From NCBI RefSeq assembly GCF_039545795.1, contig NZ_CP154260.1, positions 2,423,001 to 2,487,000 of the forward strand: DNA of 64,000 nucleotides. Reading direction: 5' to 3'. Both the position numbers and the translations under genes were made by a program. The notes under the pieces were generated by a model. The model did not search any database. It had not been told where the DNA came from and saw only the letters and a program-made list of their open reading frames with translations. The stretch is from Chitinophaga niabensis. Its GTDB lineage: Bacteria; Bacteroidota; Bacteroidia; Chitinophagales; Chitinophagaceae. Shown piece by piece: positions 9,697-20,300 of this stretch (position 1 is the stretch's first letter; the number at the start of each line of letters is the position of its first letter).

Positions 9697-12600
9697 ATGA
9701 GTAGTGATTCTTTGGTGCATGTTTGGGAAGAAAAGATCAGTATCCCAACTTATAGCATAGGTAAACCCGATAAAAACCCGATGTTCTTTGAAAAACGTGT
9801 GTATCAGGGCAGCAGTGGCGTTGTTTATCCTAACCCGGTGATAGAAAAGATCTTTGATGAAAAGAAAGACGAGGTCTATACAGCGGTGTTCCTGGAGAAC
9901 CGCTACCTGAAGATCATGGTATTGCCACAATTAGGCGGCCGCATACAGATGGCTTATGATAAAGTAGGGCAGAGGCATTTCATTTATTACAACCAGGTGA
10001 TCAAACCCGCCCTCGTTGGTTTATGCGGGCCCTGGATCTCCGGCGGTATAGAATTCAACTGGCCGCAGCATCACCGCCCCAGTACTTTTGAACCCGTGGA
10101 TCATACCATAGAAGAAAACAGGGATGGCAGTAAAACCGTGTGGGTGAATGAAGTGGAAAAGATGTTCCATACCAAGGGAATGGCTGGGTTTACCTTACAT
10201 CCTGATAAAGCTTACCTGGAAATAAAAGGGAAACTCTACAACCGTACTTCACTGCCACAGACCTTCCTGTGGTGGGCCAATCCGGCTGTAAAAGTGAATG
10301 ACGATTATCAGTCCGTATTCCCGCCGGATGTGAATGCCGTTTTTGATCATGGTAAACGCGATGTGTCCACTTTCCCGATCGCTACCGGTACTTATTACAA
10401 AGTAGATTACGCGCCTGGCACAGATATTTCCCGCTATAAGAATATCCCGGTACCCACTTCGTATATGGCTATCCGTTCAGACTATGATTTTGTAGGAGGA
10501 TATGAAAACGATACGCAGGCAGGATTACTGCATGTGGCCAATCACCATATCTCTCCCGGCAAAAAGCAATGGACATGGGGGCATAGTGATTTCGGCAAAG
10601 CATGGGACAAAAACCTCACAGATGAAGATGGCCCGTATATAGAACTGATGACAGGTGTTTTCACGGATAACCAGCCGGATTTCAGCTGGCTGATGCCTTA
10701 CGAGGAAAAGTCTTTCACCCAGTATTTCATGCCTTACCGGGAACTGGGCATCGTAAAGAATGCAAATAAAGACCTGCTGATCTATGCAAGCGATACCGCT
10801 GTTAAAGTATTTGCCACCAGTATTCAAACCGGCATCACACTGGAGTTGTATCTGAACAACACCTTACTTTTCACGGAGAAGATCAATGTATCTCCTGAAG
10901 CTGTTTACCAGAAAGCCATACAGGCAAAAGAAGAAGAGCTGCTGGTGATATTGAAGGACCAGCTCGGGAAAGAACTACTGCGTTATGAACCTGCCGCCAA
11001 CCGGAAGAATGAAATTCCCCAGGCAGCAATGGCCGCGCAGGAACCAAAGGATGTGGAGAACAACGAACAGCTTTTCCTCACAGGCTTACACCTGGAGCAA
11101 TACCGCCATGCTACCTATAACCCCGTAGATTATTATGAAGAAGCATTACGCCGCGATCCTAAAGACCTGCGTTGCAACAATGCGCTGGGCGTATGGTATT
11201 TAAGGAGAGGAAATATAGTGAAAAGCGAAGCCTATTTCCGTAAGGCGATTGAAACGCTTACACAGCGCAATCCTAATCCCTATTACGGAGAACCGTTGTA
11301 TAACCTGGGCCTCTGTTTACAATTACAGGGCAGGGCAGAAGAAGCATATGAAATGTTCTATAAAGCCACCTGGAACAGTGCCTGGCAAGATAGTAGTTAC
11401 TTCTCCCTTGCCCAGCTCAGTACAGCCAAAGGTAATTATGAAGAAGCCCTGGAGCAGATAGAATGGTCGCTGGACAGGAATGCGCGGAACAGTAAAGCCT
11501 GGGCATTGAAGGCTATGATCCTCCGTAAACTCGACAGGCAGGATGAAGCAAGAGAAGTATGTAAAAATGCATTACGCCGCGACATCTTCAACCTCACCTT
11601 ATATGCAGAACTGAAAGAACAGGATACTTTACTGAAACTGGGTCGTGAGAATGAACATAATTTTATAGAATACGCCATCGATTATGCGTCCGCCGGTTTG
11701 TATGAAGAAGCCATTGCACTTATCGGCCTTGTAAAAGGCGGTCCTATGCAGGCATACTACCTGGGATGGTTCCATTACAAAACAGGTAATACAGAACAGG
11801 CACTTGCTTACTTTAAACAAGCAGCCAAAGCAGATCCTGCATTATGTTTCCCGAACAGGATAGAAGATGTGGCCGTATTGAAACTGGCCATGACCCTGAA
11901 CAGCGAAGATGCCAAAGCACCTTATTACCTGGGCTGCCTCTGGTATGATAAAAGGCAGTATGCGGAAGCAATAGAAATGTGGGAATTGTCTGCCGTAAGG
12001 GATAATACTTTCCCGACAGTATTCAGGAACCTGGGCATAGCATGGTTCAATAAAAGGAAGAACAAAACCAAAGCCCTGTATTATTTTGAAAAAGCCTTTG
12101 CACTGGACCCAACAGATGCACGTGTGTTGATGGAGCTGGACCAGTTATATAAAAGATTACATAAAGATCCTGTCAGCCGACTGTTGCTGCTGGAAAACAA
12201 CCTGAAGCTGGTGAACTGGCGGGATGATGTTTACCTGGAAAGAGCCGCCATCTACAATTTCATGGGTCAGTATGAAAAAGCCTTTGAGCTGATCATGGAA
12301 AGGAAATTCCATCCATGGGAAGGAGGGGAAGGAAAGGTCTCCGGCCAATATCTCTACAGCCTTACCGGTATGGCACGGCAGGATCTTCAGAACAAAGATT
12401 ATGAAGCAGCCAAAAGGAAGTTGAAAATGGCGCAGGAATACCCGGATGGATTAGGAGAAGGGAAACTCTTCGGCGCACAGGAAAATGATATCTTTTACTG
12501 GCTGGGCATGGCATACAATGGAGAGTTGTCAAAACAATACCTGCTGAAAGCTACAGAGGGATTATCAGAGCCATCTGCCGCCATGTTCTATAATGATCAG

Positions 12601-12960
12601 CCACCTGATAAGATCTTTTACCAGGGCCTTGCATGGGCAGCATTGGGAGAGCAGGAAAAAGCCAATACCATCTTCCGGCAACTGCTGAAGTATGGGGAAA
12701 CACATTTGCAGGATGAAGTGAAGATCGATTACTTTGCGGTTTCTCTGCCGGACCTGCTGATCTTTGAAGATGATGCTAAATTGCGGAACACCCTGCATTG
12801 CAGTTATATGATGGGTCTGGGATGGCTGGGACTGCAGGAGTACGATAAAGCAACAGAGATCTTTACACGGGTACTGGAACAGGATATGCACTTTGGTGCA
12901 CAAACACATTTATCAATGATCCCGCAATTGCAGGAACAACCACTTTTACATGCGCGTTAG
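9697..12960 (+). CDS. DUF5107 domain protein with TPR repeats
   Basis: 1087 residues, no signal peptide seen, so probably cytoplasmic. Residues about 10-330 match the DUF5107 type, with 'VFLENRYLKIMVLPQLGGRI' and 'GGIEFNWPQHHRP', which resembles the aldose-epimerase/galactose mutarotase-like beta-supersandwich. Residues about 440-1080 are a long series of TPR-like helical hairpins ('EALRRDPKDLRCNNALGVWY', 'YNLGLCLQLQGRAEEAYEMF'). It lies between a sugar permease and a GH2 enzyme, with its last 11 bases inside the GH2 reading frame, so it belongs to the same pathway. A carbohydrate-processing or sensing role is inferred from fold and context; no activity is known to me. Confidence 0.8.
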   Translation: MSSDSLVHVWEEKISIPTYSIGKPDKNPMFFEKRVYQGSSGVVYPNPVIEKIFDEKKDEVYTAVFLENRYLKIMVLPQLGGRIQMAYDKVGQRHFIYYNQVIKPALVGLCGPWISGGIEFNWPQHHRPSTFEPVDHTIEENRDGSKTVWVNEVEKMFHTKGMAGFTLHPDKAYLEIKGKLYNRTSLPQTFLWWANPAVKVNDDYQSVFPPDVNAVFDHGKRDVSTFPIATGTYYKVDYAPGTDISRYKNIPVPTSYMAIRSDYDFVGGYENDTQAGLLHVANHHISPGKKQWTWGHSDFGKAWDKNLTDEDGPYIELMTGVFTDNQPDFSWLMPYEEKSFTQYFMPYRELGIVKNANKDLLIYASDTAVKVFATSIQTGITLELYLNNTLLFTEKINVSPEAVYQKAIQAKEEELLVILKDQLGKELLRYEPAANRKNEIPQAAMAAQEPKDVENNEQLFLTGLHLEQYRHATYNPVDYYEEALRRDPKDLRCNNALGVWYLRRGNIVKSEAYFRKAIETLTQRNPNPYYGEPLYNLGLCLQLQGRAEEAYEMFYKATWNSAWQDSSYFSLAQLSTAKGNYEEALEQIEWSLDRNARNSKAWALKAMILRKLDRQDEAREVCKNALRRDIFNLTLYAELKEQDTLLKLGRENEHNFIEYAIDYASAGLYEEAIALIGLVKGGPMQAYYLGWFHYKTGNTEQALAYFKQAAKADPALCFPNRIEDVAVLKLAMTLNSEDAKAPYYLGCLWYDKRQYAEAIEMWELSAVRDNTFPTVFRNLGIAWFNKRKNKTKALYYFEKAFALDPTDARVLMELDQLYKRLHKDPVSRLLLLENNLKLVNWRDDVYLERAAIYNFMGQYEKAFELIMERKFHPWEGGEGKVSGQYLYSLTGMARQDLQNKDYEAAKRKLKMAQEYPDGLGEGKLFGAQENDIFYWLGMAYNGELSKQYLLKATEGLSEPSAAMFYNDQPPDKIFYQGLAWAALGEQEKANTIFRQLLKYGETHLQDEVKIDYFAVSLPDLLIFEDDAKLRNTLHCSYMMGLGWLGLQEYDKATEIFTRVLEQDMHFGAQTHLSMIPQLQEQPLLHAR

Positions 12961-15655
12961 TTTAATTTTGTTTGCATTGTGCTGTATGCTGAATGTACAG
13001 GCACAAACGATCTCACTGGAAGGAGAATGGCGGTATCGGCTGGATGCACAGGATAAAGGCATCAAAGAACAATGGTTTAACCAGTCGTTCGAAAATAAAC
13101 TCCGGCTGCCCGGTACGCTGGACGATGCCGGTGTGGGTGATCCCACCACCTTAACAGCCGATTCACTGAATAAGGAAACATTGCTGATGCTTACCCGCAA
13201 ACATTCCTATATCGGTGCTGCCTGGTACAGCAGGGAGATCCATATCCCGGCCAACTGGAAAGGAAAGCGTATTGATCTGTTCCTTGAACGCGTGATCTGG
13301 AAATCACAGGTATGGGTAGACGGAAAAGAAGCCTCCTTTACGGAGGAAAGCCTGAGTGCGCCACATATTTTCCCCTTACACAGATTACTGACACCTGGTA
13401 AAAAACACAGGCTGGTGATCAGGATAGATAACAGGAAGTTATATGATATGAGCACACGTGATATGGCACATGCTTATACCAATGGCACACAAATTATGTG
13501 GAATGGGGTCATTGGGCAAATAAAACTGATCGCAAAGAACCAGGCCTATATCTATGATGTGAAGGCATTTCCGGATGTACAAAAGAAAACAGCTAAGATC
13601 GCTGTTTTCCTGCTGAATGAAATGAGCACCGCTGCCAACACCCGTTTGAAAATGAAAGTAACAGGAAAACAATTTGTTTTTGAAAAAGAGATGGATGTAA
13701 CTATCCCTCCCGGCGGCGGATCAAAAGAACTGGTAGTTCCAATGGGGAACAACGTAGCTCTTTGGGATGAATTTTCTCCTGATCTTTATAAAGTATCCGT
13801 ACAGTTCAATGGAGAAACAGCCAACACGGCTTTTGGCATGCGGCAGCTTTCCAACGATAATGGTTTATTACAGATCAATGGCCGGCGTATCTTTTTAAGA
13901 GGCACACTCGAATGTAATATCTTTCCTTTAACCGGTTACCCGCCAATGACCAAACCAGGATGGATAAAGGTATTCAGTGCAGCAAAAGCATATGGCCTGA
14001 ATCATTTACGCTTCCACTCCTGGTGTCCGCCTGAAGCCGCTTTTGAGGTGGCAGATTCCATGGGTTTCTATTTGCAGGTGGAATTACCTTTCTGGAATAA
14101 GAATGCCGGAAAGGATGATCTGATGGATAAGTGGCTGGCAGCAGAAGGGCAAAGCATCATCGTAAACTATGGCAACCATCCTTCTTTCTGTTTCTGGTCT
14201 ATGGGTAATGAACTGGAAGGTGATTTCAACTGGCTGGCAGACATCTTAACTTCCTTAAAGAAACAGGATCCCCGGCACTTATATACCAGCACCACCTTTT
14301 CTTTCCAGAAAGATCATGGGCGCTTCCCGGAGCCGGTAGATGAATTTTTCATCACACAGTATACTAAAAAAGGATGGGTGAGGGGACAGGGCATCTTCAA
14401 CACCTACGCCCCCAACTTCTCTACTGATTATACCAAAGCGATAGATAGTATCCCCGTTCCCATTATTACACATGAAATAGGGCAGTATTCCGTGTTCCCG
14501 AACATGCAGGAGATAAAGAAATACACCGGTGTGCTGGACCCCCTGAACTTCAAAGCCATAAGAAAAGATTTAGAGAAAAAGAACTTATTACCCTTAGCAG
14601 ATCAATTCCTGCTGGCCAGTGGTAAATTCGCAGCCAACCTCTACAAGGAAGAAATAGAACGCGCCCTGAAAACTAAAGGCATGAGCGGTTTCCAGCTGCT
14701 GGACCTCCATGATTTCCCCGGGCAGGGCACTGCACTGATCGGTATCCTGGATGCTTTCTGGGATAGCAAGGGGCTGGTAACAGCAGAAATGCACCGTACC
14801 TATTGTGGCCCGGTAGTACCATTGCTTCGTTTTGATAAAGCCGTTTACACCAACAATGAACAGTTCAAAGGAGAAGTAGAAGTAGCTAATTTTAGTAATG
14901 CTATCCTGAAAAACAGCGCTATTAACTGGACGGCGAAAGATGCATCAGGTAAAGAACTCGCCGCAGGCCTGATCCCCGCACAGGATATAGAAATGGGCAC
15001 TGGCCAATCCCTTGGTAGTTTTACTTTTGATCTGCAAAAGATAAAGACTGCCACCGCAGTGACCATTCATCTTAACGGTGCCGGTTACAGGAACCAATGG
15101 ACCATCTGGGTATATCCTGAAAAACTGGAAACCGGTGTGGCCGTAAAAACTTTAAATGAAGCATTACCCTTGCTGGAAGCAGGAAAGAACGTATTGCTGA
15201 ACCCGGATACTGCCGCGCTCAAAGGTGTACAGGGCCGTTTTGCACCTGTATTCTGGAGCCCCGTGCATTTCCCTGATCAGCCCGGCACCATGGGCATTTT
15301 ATGTGATCCGCAACATCCTGCCTTTAAAAATTTCCCTACTGAATTTTACAGTAACTGGCAGTGGTGGGACCTTATCACCTCTTCCAAAACCATGGTCATG
15401 GATCCTTTGCCGGAACTTACGCCGCTGGTACGCGTGATCGATAACTTCTTTAAGAACAGGAAAATGGCCAATGTGATAGAAGCAAAAGTAGGAAAGGGAA
15501 AACTGATCCTCACTTCGCTGGACCTCACAAATAAACTGGAAGAAAGGCCCGCAGCAAGGCAACTACGGTATAGCCTTGAACAATACATGGCATCAAAAGC
15601 ATTTACACCGAAAGTGGAATTATCCGTAGCACAATTACAGGCGCTGATGAAATAA
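12950..15655 (+). CDS. GH2-family glycoside hydrolase
   Basis: 901 residues with a signal peptide ('MRVSLILFALCCMLNVQAQ'). Domain order: jelly-roll sugar-binding domain (about 22-190), immunoglobulin-like domain (about 200-290), TIM barrel (about 295-600), then a C-terminal beta-rich extension. The acid/base is Glu 421 in 'WSMGNELEGD' and the likely nucleophile Glu 509 in 'ITHEIGQY', as expected for the beta-galactosidase/beta-glucuronidase/beta-mannosidase family. Specificity cannot be settled by eye. The start lies inside the end of the DUF5107 gene (11-base overlap), so the two are translationally linked. Last gene of the PUL, followed by a terminator. Confidence 0.88.
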   Translation: MRVSLILFALCCMLNVQAQTISLEGEWRYRLDAQDKGIKEQWFNQSFENKLRLPGTLDDAGVGDPTTLTADSLNKETLLMLTRKHSYIGAAWYSREIHIPANWKGKRIDLFLERVIWKSQVWVDGKEASFTEESLSAPHIFPLHRLLTPGKKHRLVIRIDNRKLYDMSTRDMAHAYTNGTQIMWNGVIGQIKLIAKNQAYIYDVKAFPDVQKKTAKIAVFLLNEMSTAANTRLKMKVTGKQFVFEKEMDVTIPPGGGSKELVVPMGNNVALWDEFSPDLYKVSVQFNGETANTAFGMRQLSNDNGLLQINGRRIFLRGTLECNIFPLTGYPPMTKPGWIKVFSAAKAYGLNHLRFHSWCPPEAAFEVADSMGFYLQVELPFWNKNAGKDDLMDKWLAAEGQSIIVNYGNHPSFCFWSMGNELEGDFNWLADILTSLKKQDPRHLYTSTTFSFQKDHGRFPEPVDEFFITQYTKKGWVRGQGIFNTYAPNFSTDYTKAIDSIPVPIITHEIGQYSVFPNMQEIKKYTGVLDPLNFKAIRKDLEKKNLLPLADQFLLASGKFAANLYKEEIERALKTKGMSGFQLLDLHDFPGQGTALIGILDAFWDSKGLVTAEMHRTYCGPVVPLLRFDKAVYTNNEQFKGEVEVANFSNAILKNSAINWTAKDASGKELAAGLIPAQDIEMGTGQSLGSFTFDLQKIKTATAVTIHLNGAGYRNQWTIWVYPEKLETGVAVKTLNEALPLLEAGKNVLLNPDTAALKGVQGRFAPVFWSPVHFPDQPGTMGILCDPQHPAFKNFPTEFYSNWQWWDLITSSKTMVMDPLPELTPLVRVIDNFFKNRKMANVIEAKVGKGKLILTSLDLTNKLEERPAARQLRYSLEQYMASKAFTPKVELSVAQLQALMK

Positions 15656-15689
15656 TCCTAATTGCATAAAATCTAAACGGATCTAAGAT

Positions 15690-15731
15690 AAAGAAAGGTA
15701 TATCTAAAGAGGATATCACCTTTCTTTTTTT
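15690..15731 (+). terminator. rho-independent terminator after the GH30/GH2 PUL
   Basis: AAAGAAAGGT (15690-15699) pairs with ACCTTTCTTT (15718-15727), with further inner pairing of ATATC with GATAT, followed by a run of T to 15731. It lies 35 bases after the GH2 stop. Confidence 0.8.
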
Positions 15732-15970
15732 GTTACCCCAAATTATCTGCCTAAGGTTTACAACTAATGTGTTATTTCCCCTTATGTATTGGAAAGTTAT
15801 TTTAGTATTCGGAAATTTGTATGTAACCCGCTTGATCATTTCTGTGCAAATTGACCCGATACAAGTTTTGACGATCCCATCTTCATCAGTATCATACTTA
15901 ATGTGAACCGGAATACGCTGTTGTCCTATATCGCATAAAACAATCCAGGAAGCCACTTATAAAATACTGT
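15732..15970 (+). promoter_or_regulatory. intergenic leader before the RHS module, with candidate promoter
   Basis: The 315-base gap between 15655 and 15971 holds the PUL terminator and, at 15789-15791 and 15812-15819, TTG then a 20-base gap then GAAATTTG, one base off the TAnnTTTG box. This would leave a 5' leader of about 145 bases before the next gene. I see no convincing gene in the gap; the minus-strand frame across it runs through the terminator and is probably spurious. Confidence 0.4.
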
Positions 15971-17335
15971 ATGAAATTGTTTTTTTACCCATCCCTCATT
16001 TTACTGATCCTGCTTTTAAGGGTTAGTGCATTGTCGCAGGTCAATGGCAGTAAGGTACTTTTAGCGGTATCAGAAAAGTCTGACAGGCTGGATCGAAAGA
16101 TAAAATCTGCTTCCCAAAAACATTTGAAATACTTTGCAAAACAGGAACAACGTATGCTAAGGCGTTTGCAAAGAAAAGATACTACCCTCGCAAAGAACCT
16201 CGTCAATGGGATATCAGGTAAAGTAAGGGATCCTGTTGATCAATCTCTTGTTACCTATAACGGTTATCTCGATTCTCTGCAAACGGCGGTCAATTTCCTT
16301 TCTGATAACAAGCTGGCTGAAGCCGCGTTAAAAAAACTAAAGTCTTTACAAGATGAGTTAGGGAATGCCAGGGACCTTGAAAAATATTTAGAGGTCCGCA
16401 AAACGTACTTCGCTGAAAAGCTGGCGTTATTCGGCAGGGTGAAAGAATTGCAATTGATGAAGAAAGATCTGGCGAAATACAAAGGGAGGTTGCAGCAGTA
16501 TAAAGCCATGTTAGAGCACCCGGAGTTGCTTGAAAGGCGGTTGCTAGAATGGCTATCACAGCAGAAAGCATTTGCGGATTTCTTTAACAGGAACTCCCAG
16601 CTATCCGCTATGTTCCGGTTGCCAGGCGCCCAGGTGGAGCAACAGGCCACCATTGCCGGTTTACAGACACGGCAGTTGTTACAGCAGGAAACTATGCAAC
16701 GGTTGGGCAGAGAAGCAAATCCCGGACAGATGGTGAGGAGCCAGGTTTCCGGTGTGGCTCCACAGCCCGGGTTGCCGGACCTGAGGGAGAAACTTGAAGG
16801 ACTGCAGAAGAAAAGCCACGAAAACGAGTTACCGGGCTCCCCCGGTATGGCAGACCGTAAGAAAACTTTCTTACAGCGCATACAGCTCGGAACTAATTTT
16901 GAAAATACACCTTCCGGTTCTTATTTCCCGGCCTATACTGATATTGGTCTCTCTGTTGCCTATAAGCTCAATGAGAAATGCCAGGTTGGTATTGGCGGCT
17001 CGGGCAAAGTAGGCTGGGGGAAGGATATCAGGCATATTGTTGTCACCGGCCAGGGTGCATCAGTACGTTCTTTCCTGGAATGGCGCCTTAAAGGAGTGTT
17101 CCATGCAGTCAGTGCCTTTGAGATGAATTACAATATGCCTTTCAGTGCCGTGCGGCATCTTTACCATATGAAAGAATGGACGCAAAGCGGCCTGTTGGGT
17201 GTTAGCAGAACAGTACCTCTGGGAGGAAGGCTAATGAAGGAAACCAAGGTCATGCTCATGTGGGACTTCTTAAGCTACAACCAGGTGCCCCGGACCCAGC
17301 TGGTCAAATTCAGGATTGGGTATAATTTTAAATGA
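15971..17335 (+). CDS. exported coiled-coil protein with barrel-like C-terminus, RHS-module partner
   Basis: 454 residues, not recognised as a named family. A signal peptide ('MKLFFYPSLILLILLLRVSALSQ') is followed by a long Lys/Gln/Leu-rich region (about 30-290) with heptad-like character, for example 'KSASQKHLKYFAKQEQRMLR'. The last 150 residues (about 300-454) look like amphipathic beta strands, and the protein ends 'VKFRIGYNFK', like an outer-membrane barrel. The next frame opens 20 bases before its stop, although that gene's likely start lies 31 bases after it, so it is probably co-transcribed with the two RHS-like genes. An outer-membrane docking or export partner for them is my inference. 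Confidence 0.65.
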   Translation: MKLFFYPSLILLILLLRVSALSQVNGSKVLLAVSEKSDRLDRKIKSASQKHLKYFAKQEQRMLRRLQRKDTTLAKNLVNGISGKVRDPVDQSLVTYNGYLDSLQTAVNFLSDNKLAEAALKKLKSLQDELGNARDLEKYLEVRKTYFAEKLALFGRVKELQLMKKDLAKYKGRLQQYKAMLEHPELLERRLLEWLSQQKAFADFFNRNSQLSAMFRLPGAQVEQQATIAGLQTRQLLQQETMQRLGREANPGQMVRSQVSGVAPQPGLPDLREKLEGLQKKSHENELPGSPGMADRKKTFLQRIQLGTNFENTPSGSYFPAYTDIGLSVAYKLNEKCQVGIGGSGKVGWGKDIRHIVVTGQGASVRSFLEWRLKGVFHAVSAFEMNYNMPFSAVRHLYHMKEWTQSGLLGVSRTVPLGGRLMKETKVMLMWDFLSYNQVPRTQLVKFRIGYNFK

Positions 17336-17366
17336 TGACACAGAACTTTTAATCTTCCTAATTCCT

Positions 17367-20300
17367 ATGATGAAAAGGATCTTCTTTCTTCTGGTAGCGG
17401 TGAGCCTGGCCTATGTTCCAACTGTGGATGGCCAAAACCTTACCAATCAAAATCCGGCTACTTCAAATGGTCTAAGTAAAGACTTCAGACCCCCTTCACC
17501 AAATGCCGGCGGATTGGGGATGTTCGGGCAGGTGCCGGTAGGCAACTATACAGGTACCGTTAATGTGGGCGTGCCTCTCTATGAGTTAGCCTATAAGAAC
17601 TTTAAGATGCCTTTTGCCCTGAATTATCATGGCTCCGGCAACAGGCCGGATATATTTCCCGGCGAAGTAGGTTTAGGATGGGCGCTCAGTGCCGGCGGGG
17701 TTATAACGCGTGTTGTTAAAGGAATACCGGATTTCGAGGCTTATCTCCCTGCCACCAGTGAAATTGTACCTATTTTCGATAATCCAACCTATCTGGCTAA
17801 TTGGAGCTCCACAGCTAAAATGAACGAATACTTAGATAGAGGCTATTTCGTAACTGATGATATATGCAACCCGGATGAGTATTACTTTGAGTTTGGTGGT
17901 ATTACAGGTAGATTTTTCATGGATCACGATTCTATTTACCAGTTAAAGAGCTCTGATAATCAATACTACACCATCAAAGGGGAAATCGTGAACGACAAGA
18001 CATTCAAAATGCAGACCCTGGCGCAAAGACCGGATTGGTATCCCCCAGGGTTCCCCTATAAAGATTCTCTGAATAAAAGCAAACTTGTTTATAAGTTCAC
18101 TATTACAGATGGATTTGGGGTTAAATATATTTTTGGAGGCACCAACAATTCCATAGAGTTCAGCAGGCCTGGGTTTGGAATGACACCAGCTTTACCTGTT
18201 CATTTAATGCGTTACATGGCATCGCCAATGTCCTGGTTTCTTACTGCTATAGAATTCCCAACCGGGCAAAAAATAACATTGGACTATAAGCAGCACACCT
18301 TTGTAACGAAGGTAGGGGTGAACAACGTGGAACGTTCCGTTTGGCATAGGTCAACCACGCCGAGTCCGTATTATGGAGGAGGGTTTCCATTGGTCAGGGC
18401 AGAGAAAAGCACGATGATAAATGCCTGCTATCTGCAAACAATCACCACGCCTAAAGAGGTCGTCAGTTTCAGCCATTCACTGGCCACTAATCAATTAAGA
18501 TTCCCGAAAGACAGTACGCTTAATAGCATAACCATTAATGATAACAGGTTCGACCGCTATGAGGACGTGGGTAATGCCTGGAGTGAAGAGTTGGTACCCT
18601 TGCGATTGGATTCCATCAGTGTTCGGGACCTGAATGGAAAATTATTCCGGCGTATTGCATTTGCCTATACGGAAAACCGTTCTACACGTCTCAAGTTACT
18701 GGAGGCCAGGATCATGGGAGGTAATTATATTACTCCACAGCTCTATGCATTTGAATATGACACACTGCCATTACCACCTTATCTTTCTAACAAAACGGAT
18801 CACTACGGCTTCTACAACGGCCGGAATCCCTATATCAATACATCTGATGCAACGTATTATATTAACCTGGATTCCGCGCTGTTTACGCAGTCAAAAGATG
18901 CAGACCCTGCTTATTTACAGGCTGAAATGCTTAAGAAGATCATCTATCCTACACGCGGCTATACAACATTCGAATACGAACCACATGAGTACGCAGCTTA
19001 TGTAACAACCTGGCCATTTGCTGTGCAGTCCAATCCATCTAACGCCAATAAGATAACTGGTGGCCTGCGGATAAAAAAAATTTCCAGCTACGATGGAACG
19101 GGGCAGCTTTCCATGCTTAAGCAGTACTACTATAAAAAGAACTACAAAGCCAATGGCACCCTATCCAGTGGCGTATTAGCCTATACACCGGTGTATATTG
19201 AAAATTACAGCGGGCCTGTTGTTCCGCCGGCAAGGAAAAGCTCGTCTACATCGTATTATAATGGTACATTAACTTATCATCGCTGGAGCAGCAATCCGAT
19301 TTTTCCAATGGGTTTTACAAGAGGTAACCATGTCGATTATTCGGAAGTAACGGAAGTAGATGCAAACGGTGGTTTTACAGTATTTAAGTATAAGAACTAT
19401 GATAATGGATATAATGATCATCCACCTTTGAACTATGTTTCAGACAATACAGCTATTAAACAGTTCTGGAAAGAAGATGAAGGCACCAGTATGAACCTGG
19501 AAAGAGGCCAGTTACTTTCTGAAGAGCTTTATGATGCAGCAAAGGTCATAAAAGCCAACAAGGTGTATAAATACAACGATGATCCCAACAGGTTTTCCCA
19601 CCATGTGAGGGTAATTAACCAAACTGCTAATAGTCTTACTGTAACAGATATACCCTCGCATCGGGTGGTAGCAAATTTAGTTTACACTTACTTCCCCTAC
19701 CTGAAAGAAGAAGTTTCCACGCTGTATGGAACAGCCAATGATTCCATTGTTGCTGTATTGAAGCATACCTATGACACTACCTACCGGTTAACCAAAACCA
19801 CTGAGATCATTAACAGTAATGGCCGCAGCCACAAAACTGTTTACAGGTATCCGCAGGATATGCTTTCATCAGGTGCTGCAGTTACCTACAATAAAATGGT
19901 TAACCGCAGCATGGTTAATTATGTGATAGAACGTGAAAGACAGGAAAACCTCGTGCCGCAGGAAACAGACATTGTTGAATACAGCGAAGGGGTTAATCCG
20001 CCGTTCATCTTTCCCTATCAGATCCAGACAAAATACATGAACAACGCTGCTGAAACCAGGTTCAGGTTTAACTTGTATGATAGCACTGATAATGTTTTAA
20101 TGAGCACAGCAGGAGCTAATAATGGGCTCAAGACCTGTTATATATGGAGCTACAATAAGGTGCACCCGGTTGCCGTGATCGAGAATGCAGACTATACTAC
20201 CATAGAATCAGTTCTTGGCGGCAAACCTGCGATTGTGGCCTTTTCAGCGAAAATGCCAACAGATGAAGAAGTGCGTAGTTTCCTGGCGCCGCTGCGCAGC

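Noticed and set aside
15603..15956. 117-codon minus-strand frame
   Set aside because: It covers the GH2 gene end and the terminator hairpin, has no recognisable domain and no promoter.
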